A stretch of DNA of 64,000 bases from Poriferisodalis sp965204125. Lineage in GTDB: Bacteria; Actinomycetota; Acidimicrobiia; Acidimicrobiales; Poriferisodalaceae. The notes under the pieces were generated by a model. It made no database searches. It had not been told where the DNA came from and worked only from the letters and a program-made list of their open reading frames with translations. The stretch spans positions 1,860,001 through 1,924,000 of the forward strand of contig NZ_OZ241968.1 of the NCBI RefSeq assembly GCF_965204125.1. Direction: 5' to 3'. Positions 26,979-36,055 of this stretch are shown here, in pieces; position 1 is the first letter of the stretch; every line of letters begins with the position of its first letter. Both the position numbers and the translations under genes were made by a program.

Positions 26979-27704
26979 TCAGGCAATGGTCTCGGGTTCG
27001 GTGGTGACGAGCAGTTCGGCCACCGACGCGGTGTTCGGCAGCCGCAGGATCGTGGCCAGGGCCTGGGCCAGATCGTCGGCTTGGATCATGATCGACGGGT
27101 CCACGCCGAAACCCGAGGTCATGTCGGTCTGCACATAGCCCGGACACACGGCCGTGCACCGGATCCCGTCAGGAAAGGTGAGGTGGCGGACCGAGTGATG
27201 CAGCGCCATCGCGGCGTGCTTGCTCATCGCATAACCGGGTGCGAAGGTGCCGCGCACTCGCTTGCCCGACATCGAGATCACGTTCACGATGCGGCCCTCG
27301 CCGCTGTGGCGCAGGTGGTCGAGCGTGGCGCGGAGCATGCGGAACGGCCCCTTCGCGTTGACCTCCCACATCTCGTCGAGCGTGTCCTCGGTCAGCTCTT
27401 CGAACACATCGGGATAGGCGACGCCGGCGTTGTTCACGAGGCAGTCGATCCGACCGTGCGCCACAATCGTCTCGGCGGTCCAGCGCTCGGCAGCCTCGGG
27501 ATCGGTGGCGTCGTGGCGGTGCAAGCTCACCGCGGGGCCGCCGCCGTCGGTCCGGTACTCAGCCGCTGAGGCTTCGAGCGCGGCCATATCGCGTGCGCCC
27601 AGCGACAGCGCCCAGCCATCGGCATGCAGAGCCGCGGCGATGGCCTCGCCGATGCCGCGATTGGCACCGCTGATCATCGCCACGCAGCCGGTGATGTCTC
27701 GCAT
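26979..27704 (-). CDS. SDR family oxidoreductase
   Basis: A 241-residue classical short-chain dehydrogenase/reductase. The NAD(P)-binding motif is SGANRGIGEAIA (about residues 12-23, TGxxxGIG type), followed by NNAGVAYP, the catalytic Ser in NVISMSG, and Tyr/Lys in GYAMSKHAAMAL (YxxxK intact). A late CPGYVQTDM loop is typical. ATG 27704 is preceded by GGAGGAG, while the longer frame to 27773 lacks support. NADP preference is suggested by the Arg after the glycine motif. A TAGCCT hexamer about 110 bases upstream may be its promoter. Confidence 0.87.
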   Translation of the reverse strand: MRDITGCVAMISGANRGIGEAIAAALHADGWALSLGARDMAALEASAAEYRTDGGGPAVSLHRHDATDPEAAERWTAETIVAHGRIDCLVNNAGVAYPDVFEELTEDTLDEMWEVNAKGPFRMLRATLDHLRHSGEGRIVNVISMSGKRVRGTFAPGYAMSKHAAMALHHSVRHLTFPDGIRCTAVCPGYVQTDMTSGFGVDPSIMIQADDLAQALATILRLPNTASVAELLVTTEPETIA

Positions 27705-27817
27705 CTCGTACTCCTCCTGCCGGGCAGTCGGGTCATCCCGACGCGCTTCGGTGACCCGCAGTAGCGTTCGCAATCGGCCTCGCCCGCAGCCGGCAGGCCG
27801 ATCCGGAGGCTAGGTCG

Positions 27818-29116
27818 ATGGTGCAGAGTTTGTCGGAGGGCAGCGGGGGAGCTGCATACCTCCCGGGTTCGCCCGAACGCGACGAACTGGCACGCCGCAC
27901 CATCGGGGTCCTGCAGCTCGGGGTGATCCCCGGCGGGTTGGCCATGACGGCGTCGTTCGCAGCTTCGACACTGCTGGCCGACCAGATGACGGGCAGCGAG
28001 ACCAAGGCCTCGCTTGCCGCCGTCTGCCTCAGCATCGGCGGCACCCTCGCCGGCATCCCGCTGGCTGCGCTGATGGCCCGCCACGGCCGCCGGACTGGCC
28101 TGTCGGCCGGCTACCTGATCGGTGCAGCAGGCGCCACGCTCGCCTTGCTGTCCGCGTTGGCCGGCAGGTACTCGATGCTCGTTGGGGGCATGGTGATGAT
28201 CGGCACCGGTCAAGCGGCGAACCTGGCGTCTCGCTACGCCGGCGCCGATCTGGCCACCGACGAGAACCGGGCCCGCTCGATCAGCTTGGTGCTGTGGGCA
28301 AGCACGGTCGGCTCGGTCTTGGGACCCATGGCGGGGCTCGGTCTCAAACACTTCTTCGCCGATACCGAGGGGCTCAGCGGATTTGCATTGCCGTACGCGT
28401 TGGCGCTCGGACTCTTCCTCCTCGCTGCGGTCAACATCTCGCTCCGGCTCCGGCCCGATCCGCTGCATGTGGTGGCTGCCGAAGCGGGCTCGACAGGCAT
28501 CAAGCTGCCGAGCTTGGCCGAGGCCGGCCGCATCCTGGCCCATCCCGTGGCGTCCATCGCGCTCATCGGGATGATGCTGTCGCAGGCCGTGATGGTGGGC
28601 GTCATGACGGTGTCGCCCATTCACATGTCCCAGGGCGACCAGAACTTGCTGATCATCAGCATCATGCTCTCGCTGCACATCGCCGGGATGTTTGCGTTCT
28701 CGCCGTATGTGGGCTGGCTGGTGGACCGAGTCGGCGGCCAGATCGTCATCGTCGCAGGCGCGCTCGTGCTCGCGGTCGGCTCCGCGATAGCCGCGAACAC
28801 CGACGCCGAGCACGCCACCGGTCTGCTGTTCGGGCTGTTTCTCATCGGCATCGGCTGGAGCTGCTGCGTCGTGGCCGCAAGCTCGCTGCTGACGTCGTCG
28901 TTCCCGGTGGAGCGCCGCGTCAGCGTGCAGGCCACCGCGGACGTGTTGATGACCGCACTCGGCGCCGCCGCCGGCGTGAGCTCAGGCCTGGCAGTGGAGC
29001 ATCGCTCCTATGCCGATCTGGCGAACTGGGGAGCGTGGGTGGCCGTAGCGCTCGGCATCGCGGCGGTCGTGATGCTGGTACGGAACTTCCGGGTGACTCG
29101 GCGCTTCACAGCTTGA
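27818..29116 (+). CDS. MFS transporter
   Basis: A 432-residue permease with about twelve hydrophobic segments starting near residue 35. The loop between segments 2 and 3 has GIPLAALMARHGRRTGLSAGYLIG, the motif-A position with R-H-G-R-R. A membrane-embedded Gly-rich segment (TGQAANLASRYAGADLATDENRARS) resembles motif C of exporters. GGAGG lies eight bases before ATG 27818. The substrate is unknown; sugar- or drug-exporter subgroups both fit. The gene is divergent from the SDR gene and converges with surE 81 bases downstream, where a GC hairpin lies. Confidence 0.84.
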   Translation: MVQSLSEGSGGAAYLPGSPERDELARRTIGVLQLGVIPGGLAMTASFAASTLLADQMTGSETKASLAAVCLSIGGTLAGIPLAALMARHGRRTGLSAGYLIGAAGATLALLSALAGRYSMLVGGMVMIGTGQAANLASRYAGADLATDENRARSISLVLWASTVGSVLGPMAGLGLKHFFADTEGLSGFALPYALALGLFLLAAVNISLRLRPDPLHVVAAEAGSTGIKLPSLAEAGRILAHPVASIALIGMMLSQAVMVGVMTVSPIHMSQGDQNLLIISIMLSLHIAGMFAFSPYVGWLVDRVGGQIVIVAGALVLAVGSAIAANTDAEHATGLLFGLFLIGIGWSCCVVAASSLLTSSFPVERRVSVQATADVLMTALGAAAGVSSGLAVEHRSYADLANWGAWVAVALGIAAVVMLVRNFRVTRRFTA

Positions 29117-29119
29117 TCC

Positions 29120-29134
29120 GCGGCTCAGCGCCGC
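29120..29134. terminator. Short GC hairpin between MFS and surE
   Basis: GCGGC, loop TCAGC, GCCGC, four bases after the MFS stop, between convergent genes. Confidence 0.4.
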
Positions 29135-29197
29135 TGCTAGAGCAGAGGATTCTGGCGCCTCCCCAGCGCGCGCAGGTACTGACGCGAGCTCGTGGTC

Positions 29198-30013
29198 TCA
29201 GAACAGGCCGTTGAGGCAGGCAGTCAGCTTGGCGTCGGCTGCCGGCGCTTGCGCAGTGAGACGCGACAGGAACGACACCGAGACGAAGTCGCCCATGACG
29301 GCGCCGGTGTCGACGTCGGCGGGCATGTCGACAGCGTCGCCCCACTCCATGGCGACCCGGAACGCGTCAGCGTTGTCGGGATGCGGCTCAAGGGTCACCG
29401 AGGTGATCGAACGCGGCGGCAGGGTGCCGACCTCGGTGAACCGCCAGCCCTTCATGTCGGCGACTTCACGATTCGGCACATTGAGGTTGACTGCCCATGC
29501 CGAGTCGTGTTCGTCCGCGAGCAGACCGCTGAGCACGACGCTGGCAACCTCGGCCGCCGCATGCCACTTCTGGTCGGCGATGGCATCTTCCCAGCCTTGG
29601 CCCTCAACCCCGAATCCCTCGACGGTCTGGCTGACCGCCAAGCCCGGGATATTGCCATTGCGGCCTGTCAGCACCGCGCCGACGGTGCCGGAGTGGTACA
29701 CGGATCGGCCGACGTTCGCGCCCGGGTTGATCCCCGACACCACCAAGTCCACCGGGCCGAAGGCGCCCAGCCGGGCGAACATCACGCACAGCGCTGGCGC
29801 TCCCGAGACGGCCCAGGCATCGGTGACGCCTTCGAAACGCACCTTGTGCACTTGGGGATCCATGAGATGCAGCGGACCGATCGCGGCGCCTGCGCCTGAG
29901 TATTCGGAATCTGGCGCCACCACAACCACATCGCCATGAGCGGTCATGGCGCTCGCAAGTACGTGCAGTCCTTCGGACTCGATTCCGTCATCGTTGGTCA
30001 CCAGGATCCGCAC
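29198..30013 (-). CDS. surE: 5'/3'-nucleotidase SurE
   Basis: A 271-residue survival protein E family phosphatase. All four metal ligands of the family are visible: Asp8 and Asp9 (VTNDDG), Ser39 (EYSGAG) and Asn96 (SGINPGANVG). It removes phosphate from nucleoside 5'- and 3'-monophosphates. GTG 30013 is chosen because TACCTT lies seven bases upstream and the protein then starts directly with the VRILVTNDDG strand. The C-terminal half has the usual DADAFRVAMEWGDAVDM-like strand swap region. The gene is divergent from the metallophosphoesterase gene, so two phosphatases share a short regulatory region. Confidence 0.92.
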   Translation of the reverse strand: MRILVTNDDGIESEGLHVLASAMTAHGDVVVVAPDSEYSGAGAAIGPLHLMDPQVHKVRFEGVTDAWAVSGAPALCVMFARLGAFGPVDLVVSGINPGANVGRSVYHSGTVGAVLTGRNGNIPGLAVSQTVEGFGVEGQGWEDAIADQKWHAAAEVASVVLSGLLADEHDSAWAVNLNVPNREVADMKGWRFTEVGTLPPRSITSVTLEPHPDNADAFRVAMEWGDAVDMPADVDTGAVMGDFVSVSFLSRLTAQAPAADAKLTACLNGLF

Positions 30014-30020
30014 CGTGTCG

Positions 30021-30026
30021 AAGGTA
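30021..30026 (-). promoter_or_regulatory. -10 hexamer, leaderless promoter of surE
   Basis: TACCTT on the reverse strand, seven bases (CGACACG) before GTG 30013. Confidence 0.55.
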
Positions 30027-30098
30027 CCGCCCGCAGGTGAAGCGTGGATGTATGGCTCCCGAACGGGGAGTGTCGGTGCCGTGGCAAGCTGTCTCGCT

Positions 30099-30896
30099 GT
30101 GAAGGAGTGGGCTGAAACGGGCAGCGAGCGCCAGTTGCGCGTCCTGCACACGTCCGATGTGCACATCGGGCATGTACGCGGGCCGCACGGCAGTCACCGA
30201 GACGTATGCCAATGCCCGATCCATGCCCTCGCCGCAACCGCAGTCGCCCATGCAGCCGACATCCTGCTGATCGCGGGAGACCTGTTCGACCATGCCCGGC
30301 TGAAGCGCTCCGATGTCGCGCACACGATGGAGCTGCTCGGCAGCGTCGATGCGTCAGTCGTCATCATCCCCGGCAACCACGATGTCCATGACGAGCAGTC
30401 GCTGTGGGGCACCCATGCCGACCACGAGCACCGGCTCGAGGTCACCGGCGCCGGCGTGATCTTCCTGGACGATCCCGAGGGTGCGACCCTGCACTTCGGC
30501 GAGCACGACCTGACGCTGTGGGGTCGGGCGATGGACCTGCACCACTCCGAGTACCGACCCCTCGCAGGCGTACCGGCACGCCCTGACGACGGTTGGTTCA
30601 TCGCCGCCGGGCACGGTCATTTCCAGCGCACGGCCGACGATGCGCACCGGTCATCGCCGATCGCCGCCGAAGAGATCGAAGCCACCGGCGCCGACTACGT
30701 GGCGCTCGGCCACTGGCATGTGACCACCGATGTCTCGGTCGGCGACGTCGTCGCTTGGTACCCGGGGGCGCCCATGGGCGTCCCGTCGAATGGCACTGCC
30801 TCCCTCGTCACGTTCTCGCAGGGTGCCGATGGCGCCGACCGCTCCGTCGCGGTGTCGCATGTGCCCGTGGCCGCGCCTGCCGACGGCTGCGCCTAG
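30099..30896 (+). CDS. Metallophosphoesterase family protein
   Basis: A 265-residue calcineurin-like phosphoesterase of the SbcD/YaeI-like group. The metal ligands appear in order: Asp20 and His22 (TSDVHIG), Asp61 (AGDLFDH), Asn93-His94 (PGNHDVH), a later His in AAGHGHF and the closing GHWHV. The start is not firm: GTG 30099 is used and GTG 30081 is in frame. No partner ATPase (SbcC type) follows, so it is probably a stand-alone phosphodiesterase. It ends ten bases from the convergent ABC-F gene. Its promoter region overlaps the surE upstream region. Confidence 0.83.
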   Translation: MKEWAETGSERQLRVLHTSDVHIGHVRGPHGSHRDVCQCPIHALAATAVAHAADILLIAGDLFDHARLKRSDVAHTMELLGSVDASVVIIPGNHDVHDEQSLWGTHADHEHRLEVTGAGVIFLDDPEGATLHFGEHDLTLWGRAMDLHHSEYRPLAGVPARPDDGWFIAAGHGHFQRTADDAHRSSPIAAEEIEATGADYVALGHWHVTTDVSVGDVVAWYPGAPMGVPSNGTASLVTFSQGADGADRSVAVSHVPVAAPADGCA

Positions 30897-30906
30897 CGGC
30901 GGCTGC

Positions 30907-32892
30907 TCAGAGTTCCGCGGCGGCGCGTTCGATGCGGCGCTGCAGCGCCTCGCATGCGGACATGTGGCGCATCGCATCGGACTTGGCAGCGCCGTAGTCC
31001 TCGGCGACCTGGCGCGCACGATCGGGGTCGTCGTAGGTCTCGGGCTCACCGAGCAGTGCCTGCAGCTCTGCGACGCGGTGCTCGGCCGCTTCCCACAACC
31101 GCTCGGCCGCAGCGAGTTCCCGGCGCAGGTCGGCTGTTGCGTCATGCGCGGCTTGACGCTTGCTGGCCCCTGCGCGGCGCCGCTCGGCTGCTGCCGCTCG
31201 CGATGTCGGCGCATCGGTGTCAGTGCCCCGACCGCTCACGGTGCCGGTGGTTCCCGCGGTGCTGCCGCCAGCGGTCCGTCTCGTGCTCAGCCCTGGCGGT
31301 CGCAGCAGATCCTCGTCGACGCCCGGGTGCAGGGTGGCGGTGCCGTCACGCACCACGATCAGCGAGTCGGCCACGCTTCGGATGAGGTGGCGGTCGTGGG
31401 TCACCAGCAGCACCGTGCCCGGGTACACCGACAGCGCATCCTCCAGCAGATCGCAGCTCGGCAGATCGAGGTGGTTGGTGGGCTCGTCGAGCACCAGCAG
31501 GTTCACCGGGTTCGCCATCGTGATGCCGAGCGCCAGCCGGGTGCGCTCGCCGCCGGAGAGATCCGCCACCTTGCGGTCCGCAGCGTCGCCCGGAAAGCCG
31601 AAGCCGCCGAGCATCGTGCGCACATTCCGCCCGGGCTGATCGCCCACCGAGGCAGTGAACTCCTCCACCACCGAGCGTCGAGGATCCATGACCTCGGCGA
31701 GGTGCTGAGCGAACGTGGCCATGTCCACATTGCGGCCGCGGTGCAGCTCGCCGTCGAGAATGCCCAATTCGCCCTGCAACACCCGCAGCAGCGTCGTCTT
31801 GCCAGCGCCATTCGGACCGACCACGCCCACCTTGGTGCCGCGTTCGATGACGAGGTCTACGCCTTCGAGCACCGGAGCGTCGCCGTCGGCGTATCCCACC
31901 GAAGCGTCGATCATCTCCACAACGACCCGCGATGAGCGCCGTGGGGTGCCGAAGCCAAAACGGGCCGCCAGCTCCTTGCGACTCGGGACCTCGACCGGCT
32001 CGAGCTTCGCCAACGCCTTGATCCGGCTCTGCACTTGGCGGGCCTTGGTGGCCTTGTAGCGGAATCGCTCGATGAATCGCTCCGTGTGAGCCCGCCTGCG
32101 AGCTTGTTGTGCCGCAGCTGCCTCGGCAGCCGCAATCCGCTCTTCGCGGGCCACAACGAACTCGGCGAAGCCGCCGACGTGCTCGTGCGTGGTCGTGCCG
32201 TCCATCTCGATCACGCGGTTGGCAACGGCGTCGATGAAGTCACGGTCGTGGCTGACGAACAGCAGCCCGCCCTCCCAGGCAGCGAGCTGGTCTTCCAACC
32301 AGGCCACAGAGTCGACATCGAGGTGGTTCGTGGGCTCGTCAGCCAGCAGCACGTCGGGCTTCGCCAGCAGCAGCTGGGCGAGCGCGACCCGCATCCGCCA
32401 GCCGCCCGACAGCTGCGCCACCGGGCGTTGCGCATCATCGGCTGCAAAGCCCAGGCCAGCGAGCACCCGGTGAGCTTCCGCTTCGAAGCCGTAGCCGCCG
32501 ATCTGGCGAAAGTGAGCCTCCAGCTCGCCGTAGCGGGCGAGCACGTCGTGATGGTCGGCAGCGTCGACATCGGCCAGCCTCGCCTCCAGCGATCGAAGCT
32601 CGGCTGTCATAGCGGTGATGTCACCCGCCCCGGCCAGCGTCGCTTCGAGCACCGTGCCGTCGGCGATCTCGGCGAGCTCCTGGGGCAGGTAGCCGATCGT
32701 CAGCCCGCTCTGGCGGTGGACCTCGCCTTCGTCGGGTTCGTTGATGCCAGCCAGGATCTCCAGCAAGGTCGTCTTTCCGATCCCGTTGCCGCCGACCAGC
32801 GCCACCCGCCGGCCAGGCGCCAGCTGCACGCTGACGTCAGCGAACAGCCGCCGCGGCGGGTACGACTTGGCGAGCGAGGAACCCCACAGCAC
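30907..32892 (-). CDS. ABC-F family ATP-binding cassette protein
   Basis: A 661-residue soluble protein with two ATPase domains. Domain 1 has GGNGIGKTT (about 35-43), LSGGWRMR and LADEPTNHLD; domain 2 has GPNGAGKTT, LSGGERTRLALG and VLDEPTNHLD. The linker between them (about 235-305) is charged and helical, as in ABC-F factors that reach into the ribosomal peptidyl-transferase centre. The last 90 residues form a basic coiled coil (AAAERRRAGASKRQAAHD onward). The start is GTG 32892. Such proteins relieve ribosome stalling or protect against antibiotics; no target can be assigned. It converges on the metallophosphoesterase gene with a ten-base gap. Confidence 0.9.
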   Translation of the reverse strand: MLWGSSLAKSYPPRRLFADVSVQLAPGRRVALVGGNGIGKTTLLEILAGINEPDEGEVHRQSGLTIGYLPQELAEIADGTVLEATLAGAGDITAMTAELRSLEARLADVDAADHHDVLARYGELEAHFRQIGGYGFEAEAHRVLAGLGFAADDAQRPVAQLSGGWRMRVALAQLLLAKPDVLLADEPTNHLDVDSVAWLEDQLAAWEGGLLFVSHDRDFIDAVANRVIEMDGTTTHEHVGGFAEFVVAREERIAAAEAAAAQQARRRAHTERFIERFRYKATKARQVQSRIKALAKLEPVEVPSRKELAARFGFGTPRRSSRVVVEMIDASVGYADGDAPVLEGVDLVIERGTKVGVVGPNGAGKTTLLRVLQGELGILDGELHRGRNVDMATFAQHLAEVMDPRRSVVEEFTASVGDQPGRNVRTMLGGFGFPGDAADRKVADLSGGERTRLALGITMANPVNLLVLDEPTNHLDLPSCDLLEDALSVYPGTVLLVTHDRHLIRSVADSLIVVRDGTATLHPGVDEDLLRPPGLSTRRTAGGSTAGTTGTVSGRGTDTDAPTSRAAAAERRRAGASKRQAAHDATADLRRELAAAERLWEAAEHRVAELQALLGEPETYDDPDRARQVAEDYGAAKSDAMRHMSACEALQRRIERAAAEL

Positions 32893-32947
32893 GCAGCGAG
32901 TCTGCCGCAGGGTCGCCCGATCGAGCGGCTGAATCTCGTGTCAGGCG

Positions 32948-33865
32948 CTAGGCGAAGTGAGGTGCCACGTTGGCCATGAAGGCACGCAGCGCGTCGAGGC
33001 GGCCCTCGATGCCGCCGCGTGCCACCGGGTCGAGCACGAAATGCGTCACCCCGGCCTCCGCAACGCGACCGACGCTGTCGATCATCTGCTCGGTGCTGCC
33101 GGCGATCGACACCTCAGGCTTCATGGCCGATGCCGGATCGAGGTAGTAGCGCAGCGACAGCGTGATCTCGCCGCGGTCGCGGCCCGCGGCGTCGCACGCC
33201 TCGCCCACCTGGCTCCAACCCGAAGCAACCTCGTCGACCGTCTCGAATGCTGCATGGAAGCCGTGCCCATACTGCGCCACCCGCCGGTATGCGGCAGTCG
33301 TATTGCCGCCGACCCACACCGGCACCGGGTCTTGCACCGGCTTGGGCTCGAAGCCGACGGCGGGGAACGAATAGAACTCGCCGTCGAAACTCGGGTCGTT
33401 CTCGGTGAACAGCGTGCGGAACACTTCGAGCTGCTCGTCAGAGCGCTTGCCACGGCGATCCCACGGCATACCCAGTACTTCGGCCTCCTCGCGCATCCAG
33501 CCCACGCCCACGCCCAGGATCAGCCGGCCGTCCGAGAGCACGTCGATGGTTGCGAGACGCTTCGCCGTTTCCACCGGCGGCCGGTACGGCAGGATCAGCA
33601 CGCTGAAGCCCAGGCGCAGGTTCTCGGTGACGGCGGCGACGAAGAGCAGTGTGCCGATGGGGTCGAGCCATCCCGTCTTCGGCGGCGCCGGGAACGAGCC
33701 GTCGTCGGAGTACGGGTACTTCGACACCAGCTCGGCGGGCCAGCAGACATGGTCGGACGCCCAGCCCGAAGCGAATCCGAGCTGGTCGACTTCCGATGCG
33801 AACGTGATGAGCCCATCGCGAGATCCGATGCGGCCCAAGTGCGGCAGAGTGACTCCCCATTCCAT
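32948..33865 (-). CDS. LLM class F420-dependent oxidoreductase, TIGR03619-like
   Basis: A 305-residue luciferase-like enzyme. Features of the TIGR03619 group: MEWGVTLPHLGRIGS at the start, SGWASDHVCWP (position of the cofactor-proximal His), VLILPYRPPVETAKRLATIDVLSDGRLILGVGVGWMREEAEVLG, and VWVGGNTTAAYRRVAQYGHGFH. Coenzyme F420 is the probable cofactor. TAGCGT lies eight bases before ATG 33865, giving a probable leaderless mRNA. It is 55 bases upstream of the ABC-F gene in the same direction. The substrate is unknown. Confidence 0.86.
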   Translation of the reverse strand: MEWGVTLPHLGRIGSRDGLITFASEVDQLGFASGWASDHVCWPAELVSKYPYSDDGSFPAPPKTGWLDPIGTLLFVAAVTENLRLGFSVLILPYRPPVETAKRLATIDVLSDGRLILGVGVGWMREEAEVLGMPWDRRGKRSDEQLEVFRTLFTENDPSFDGEFYSFPAVGFEPKPVQDPVPVWVGGNTTAAYRRVAQYGHGFHAAFETVDEVASGWSQVGEACDAAGRDRGEITLSLRYYLDPASAMKPEVSIAGSTEQMIDSVGRVAEAGVTHFVLDPVARGGIEGRLDALRAFMANVAPHFA

Positions 33866-33873
33866 GGGCCGAC

Positions 33874-33879
33874 ACGCTA
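33874..33879 (-). promoter_or_regulatory. -10 hexamer, leaderless promoter of the LLM gene
   Basis: TAGCGT on the reverse strand, eight bases before ATG 33865. Confidence 0.5.
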
Positions 33880-34172
33880 TGCCTCCCGCGCCCGCTGCGC
33901 AGGCGGCAGGACCCTCAGCGACCAGCGACCAGCGATCCAGCAGGTCGCAACGTCGCAGAGTTTCCTGCCGCCTCCACAGCTACCGCATCTGTGCCTGTGG
34001 CTCTAGGCGATTGTCACGCGATCGTCGTACCCGAGCTGAGAACGGCCCGGCGCGGCGCGATTACTCTCGCGCGCACCGCCGCAGCGGTCATGGGGAGACA
34101 GTCGGGGGCTTCGGCTGCTGATTGTCGGCTTGCGACGCCGCGGTGGCTGCTGTTCCACCCAGGAGGGGACCC
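33880..34172. other. Intergenic region upstream of the first binding-protein gene
   Basis: About 290 bases without a convincing gene. It holds the promoter of the leftward LLM gene at its left end and must hold that of the binding protein at its right end. A GCGATTACTCTCGC stretch near 34058 resembles GCGATTAGCTTCGG upstream of the second binding-protein gene (about 35980), so this may be a shared promoter. The AGGAGGGGA ribosome site lies at its right edge. Confidence 0.4.
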
Positions 34173-35882
34173 ATGCAACTATCCAAGAACCGCCTTTTGC
34201 GCTTGCTAGCGCTGCTCTTCGCATTTTCGCTCGTCGCGGCCGCCTGCGGTGGTGACGATGGCGACGACGACGCCGGCGAGACCCAGACCACCGAGGCCAT
34301 GGCCGAGGAGGAAGCGGACGACCACGACGAGGACGACGGCCACGACCACGAAGAGGATGAGATGGCCGCCGACGAGCCCGAGGAAGAGGCCGGCGGTCTC
34401 AGCCAGGAAGTCATCGAGCAGGCGGCCGAAGAAGAGGAGATGGCCGACGACGAGATGATGGACGAAGAGGAGATGATGGAGTTTGACCGCTCCACCATGG
34501 AGGGCATCTTCGAAGAGGCCGAATTCCGGCGGGCCAAGGTTGTCGAGCGCATCACCGCTCAGATCGAGGCTGGCGAGTGGGGCGTTGGCGACGACAACGT
34601 CCTCCGCGGCCCCGAAGGCTTCACCATCGACCTCAACGAGTGTCCCGATGACTGGTCCAACACTGAGGGCATCACCGACACCGAGATCCGTCTCGGCCAG
34701 ACCGGCCCGCAGTCGGGCACCCTGGCGCTGTACGGCAACGCCCGTCTGGGCTGGCAGACCTACCTCCTGCATGTGAATGCCGAAGGTGGCATCGCAGGCC
34801 GCGATGTGGTCATGAAGTCCTACGACGACGCGTACGTGGCTGCACAGACCATCGAGTTCGTCGACGAGCTGATCGAGAACGACAACGTCTTCGCGATCCA
34901 CACGCTGGGCTCGCCGAACACGCTGGCCGTGTACGACACGCTCAATGCCGAGTGCATCCCGCAGCCGTTCGTGTGGACGGGCCACCCGGCCTGGGGCGAT
35001 CCCGAGATTCACCCATGGACGACGGGCAGCATCCTGTCCTACTCCACTGAGGCAGTGCTGTGGGGCAACTGGATCAAGGACAACCTCGCCGATGAGCTGC
35101 CGGTTGTGGTGGCTGGCCTGGTGATGGACAACGACTTCGGCTTGGCCTACGAGCTGGGCTTCGAGGAGTACGCCCACAACAACCCCGACGTGGTGTCGGA
35201 GTTCGTGCCGGTACGCCATGACCCTGCATCGCCGACGATCACCAACGAGATCACGACTATCGCCGCGAGCGATCCGGACGTCTATATCTCGATGACCGCG
35301 GGCAATGCATGCCTGCTGGCCATCCAGGAGGTCGCAGCCTCAGGTCTGAAGGATGACATCTCGGCAGCGTTCACGCCGTCAGTGTGCAAGGCACCCGCAA
35401 GCTGGGTCTCCCCGGCCGGCGACGACGGCGACGGCTGGTACATCGTGGGCGGCGGCGTCAAGGACACCACCGACCCGGCGCTGATCGGCAGCGATGCGTT
35501 CATCGACTTCATCATCGAGAGCCTCGAGGCCAATGACCTCGATCCGACCATCTCGATGTTCGGCAACGGCTACATGCTGGGCTACCCGTACGTGGAGGCG
35601 CTGCGCATCGCCGCAGAGCTGCCTGCGAGTGCGAACAACCCTGCAGGCCTGAACCGGGCCAACTTCATCCTGGCGGTGCGGGCGATCGACATCCACCACC
35701 CGATCTTCCTGGACGGCATCACGTTCGCCATGAACGGCAACGCGGATGCCTTCCCGATCGAGGGCACGGATATCAGCCAGTACGACTCGTCCACGCATTC
35801 CTGGATTGTCTCGAACGTCATTGACGTGAACGGCGCTTCGGGCAACTGCGTCTGGGACAAGGACAACGGCGGCTGCCGCTAG
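34173..35882 (+). CDS. ABC transporter substrate-binding lipoprotein (branched-chain amino acid/urea type), copy 1
   Basis: A 569-residue type I periplasmic-binding lipoprotein. Residues 1-24 form a signal with lipobox LVAAAC. A very acidic, low-complexity linker (about 25-105) follows, containing Asp/Glu runs, several His (DDHDEDDGHDHEED) and Met-rich repeats. The binding domain begins near EGITDTEIRLGQTGPQSG with the two-lobed LivJ/AmiC/UrtA pattern (LGSPNTLAVYD, VAGLVMDNDFGLAYELGFE, FTPSVCK, GGGVKDTTDP). It ends CVWDKDNGGCR, probably a disulfide loop. AGGAGGGGA precedes ATG 34173. No permease or ATPase gene is nearby. A close paralogue follows directly. Confidence 0.88.
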   Translation: MQLSKNRLLRLLALLFAFSLVAAACGGDDGDDDAGETQTTEAMAEEEADDHDEDDGHDHEEDEMAADEPEEEAGGLSQEVIEQAAEEEEMADDEMMDEEEMMEFDRSTMEGIFEEAEFRRAKVVERITAQIEAGEWGVGDDNVLRGPEGFTIDLNECPDDWSNTEGITDTEIRLGQTGPQSGTLALYGNARLGWQTYLLHVNAEGGIAGRDVVMKSYDDAYVAAQTIEFVDELIENDNVFAIHTLGSPNTLAVYDTLNAECIPQPFVWTGHPAWGDPEIHPWTTGSILSYSTEAVLWGNWIKDNLADELPVVVAGLVMDNDFGLAYELGFEEYAHNNPDVVSEFVPVRHDPASPTITNEITTIAASDPDVYISMTAGNACLLAIQEVAASGLKDDISAAFTPSVCKAPASWVSPAGDDGDGWYIVGGGVKDTTDPALIGSDAFIDFIIESLEANDLDPTISMFGNGYMLGYPYVEALRIAAELPASANNPAGLNRANFILAVRAIDIHHPIFLDGITFAMNGNADAFPIEGTDISQYDSSTHSWIVSNVIDVNGASGNCVWDKDNGGCR

Positions 35883-35906
35883 TCCTTTCTGACTGAGCGA
35901 CATTGA

Positions 35907-35948
35907 GCGGCCGTCGCCGCCGGGGACGATCCCGGCAGCGGCGGCCGC
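35907..35948 (+). terminator. Strong GC hairpin after binding-protein copy 1
   Basis: An 18-base arm on each side (GCGGCCGTCGCCGCCGGG and its near-complement) with loop GACGAT, starting 25 bases after the stop. An almost identical hairpin follows copy 2, so it was duplicated with the gene. Confidence 0.7.
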
Positions 35949-36055
35949 TCGTCGCGTCTGTGCTGCGTGTGGCGAGCGATTAGCTTCGGCGGAACTGTTG
36001 GGCGCCAGGGGACCGTTCGGCCGCTGGTGCGGGGATACATCAAGAGGGAGTACCC

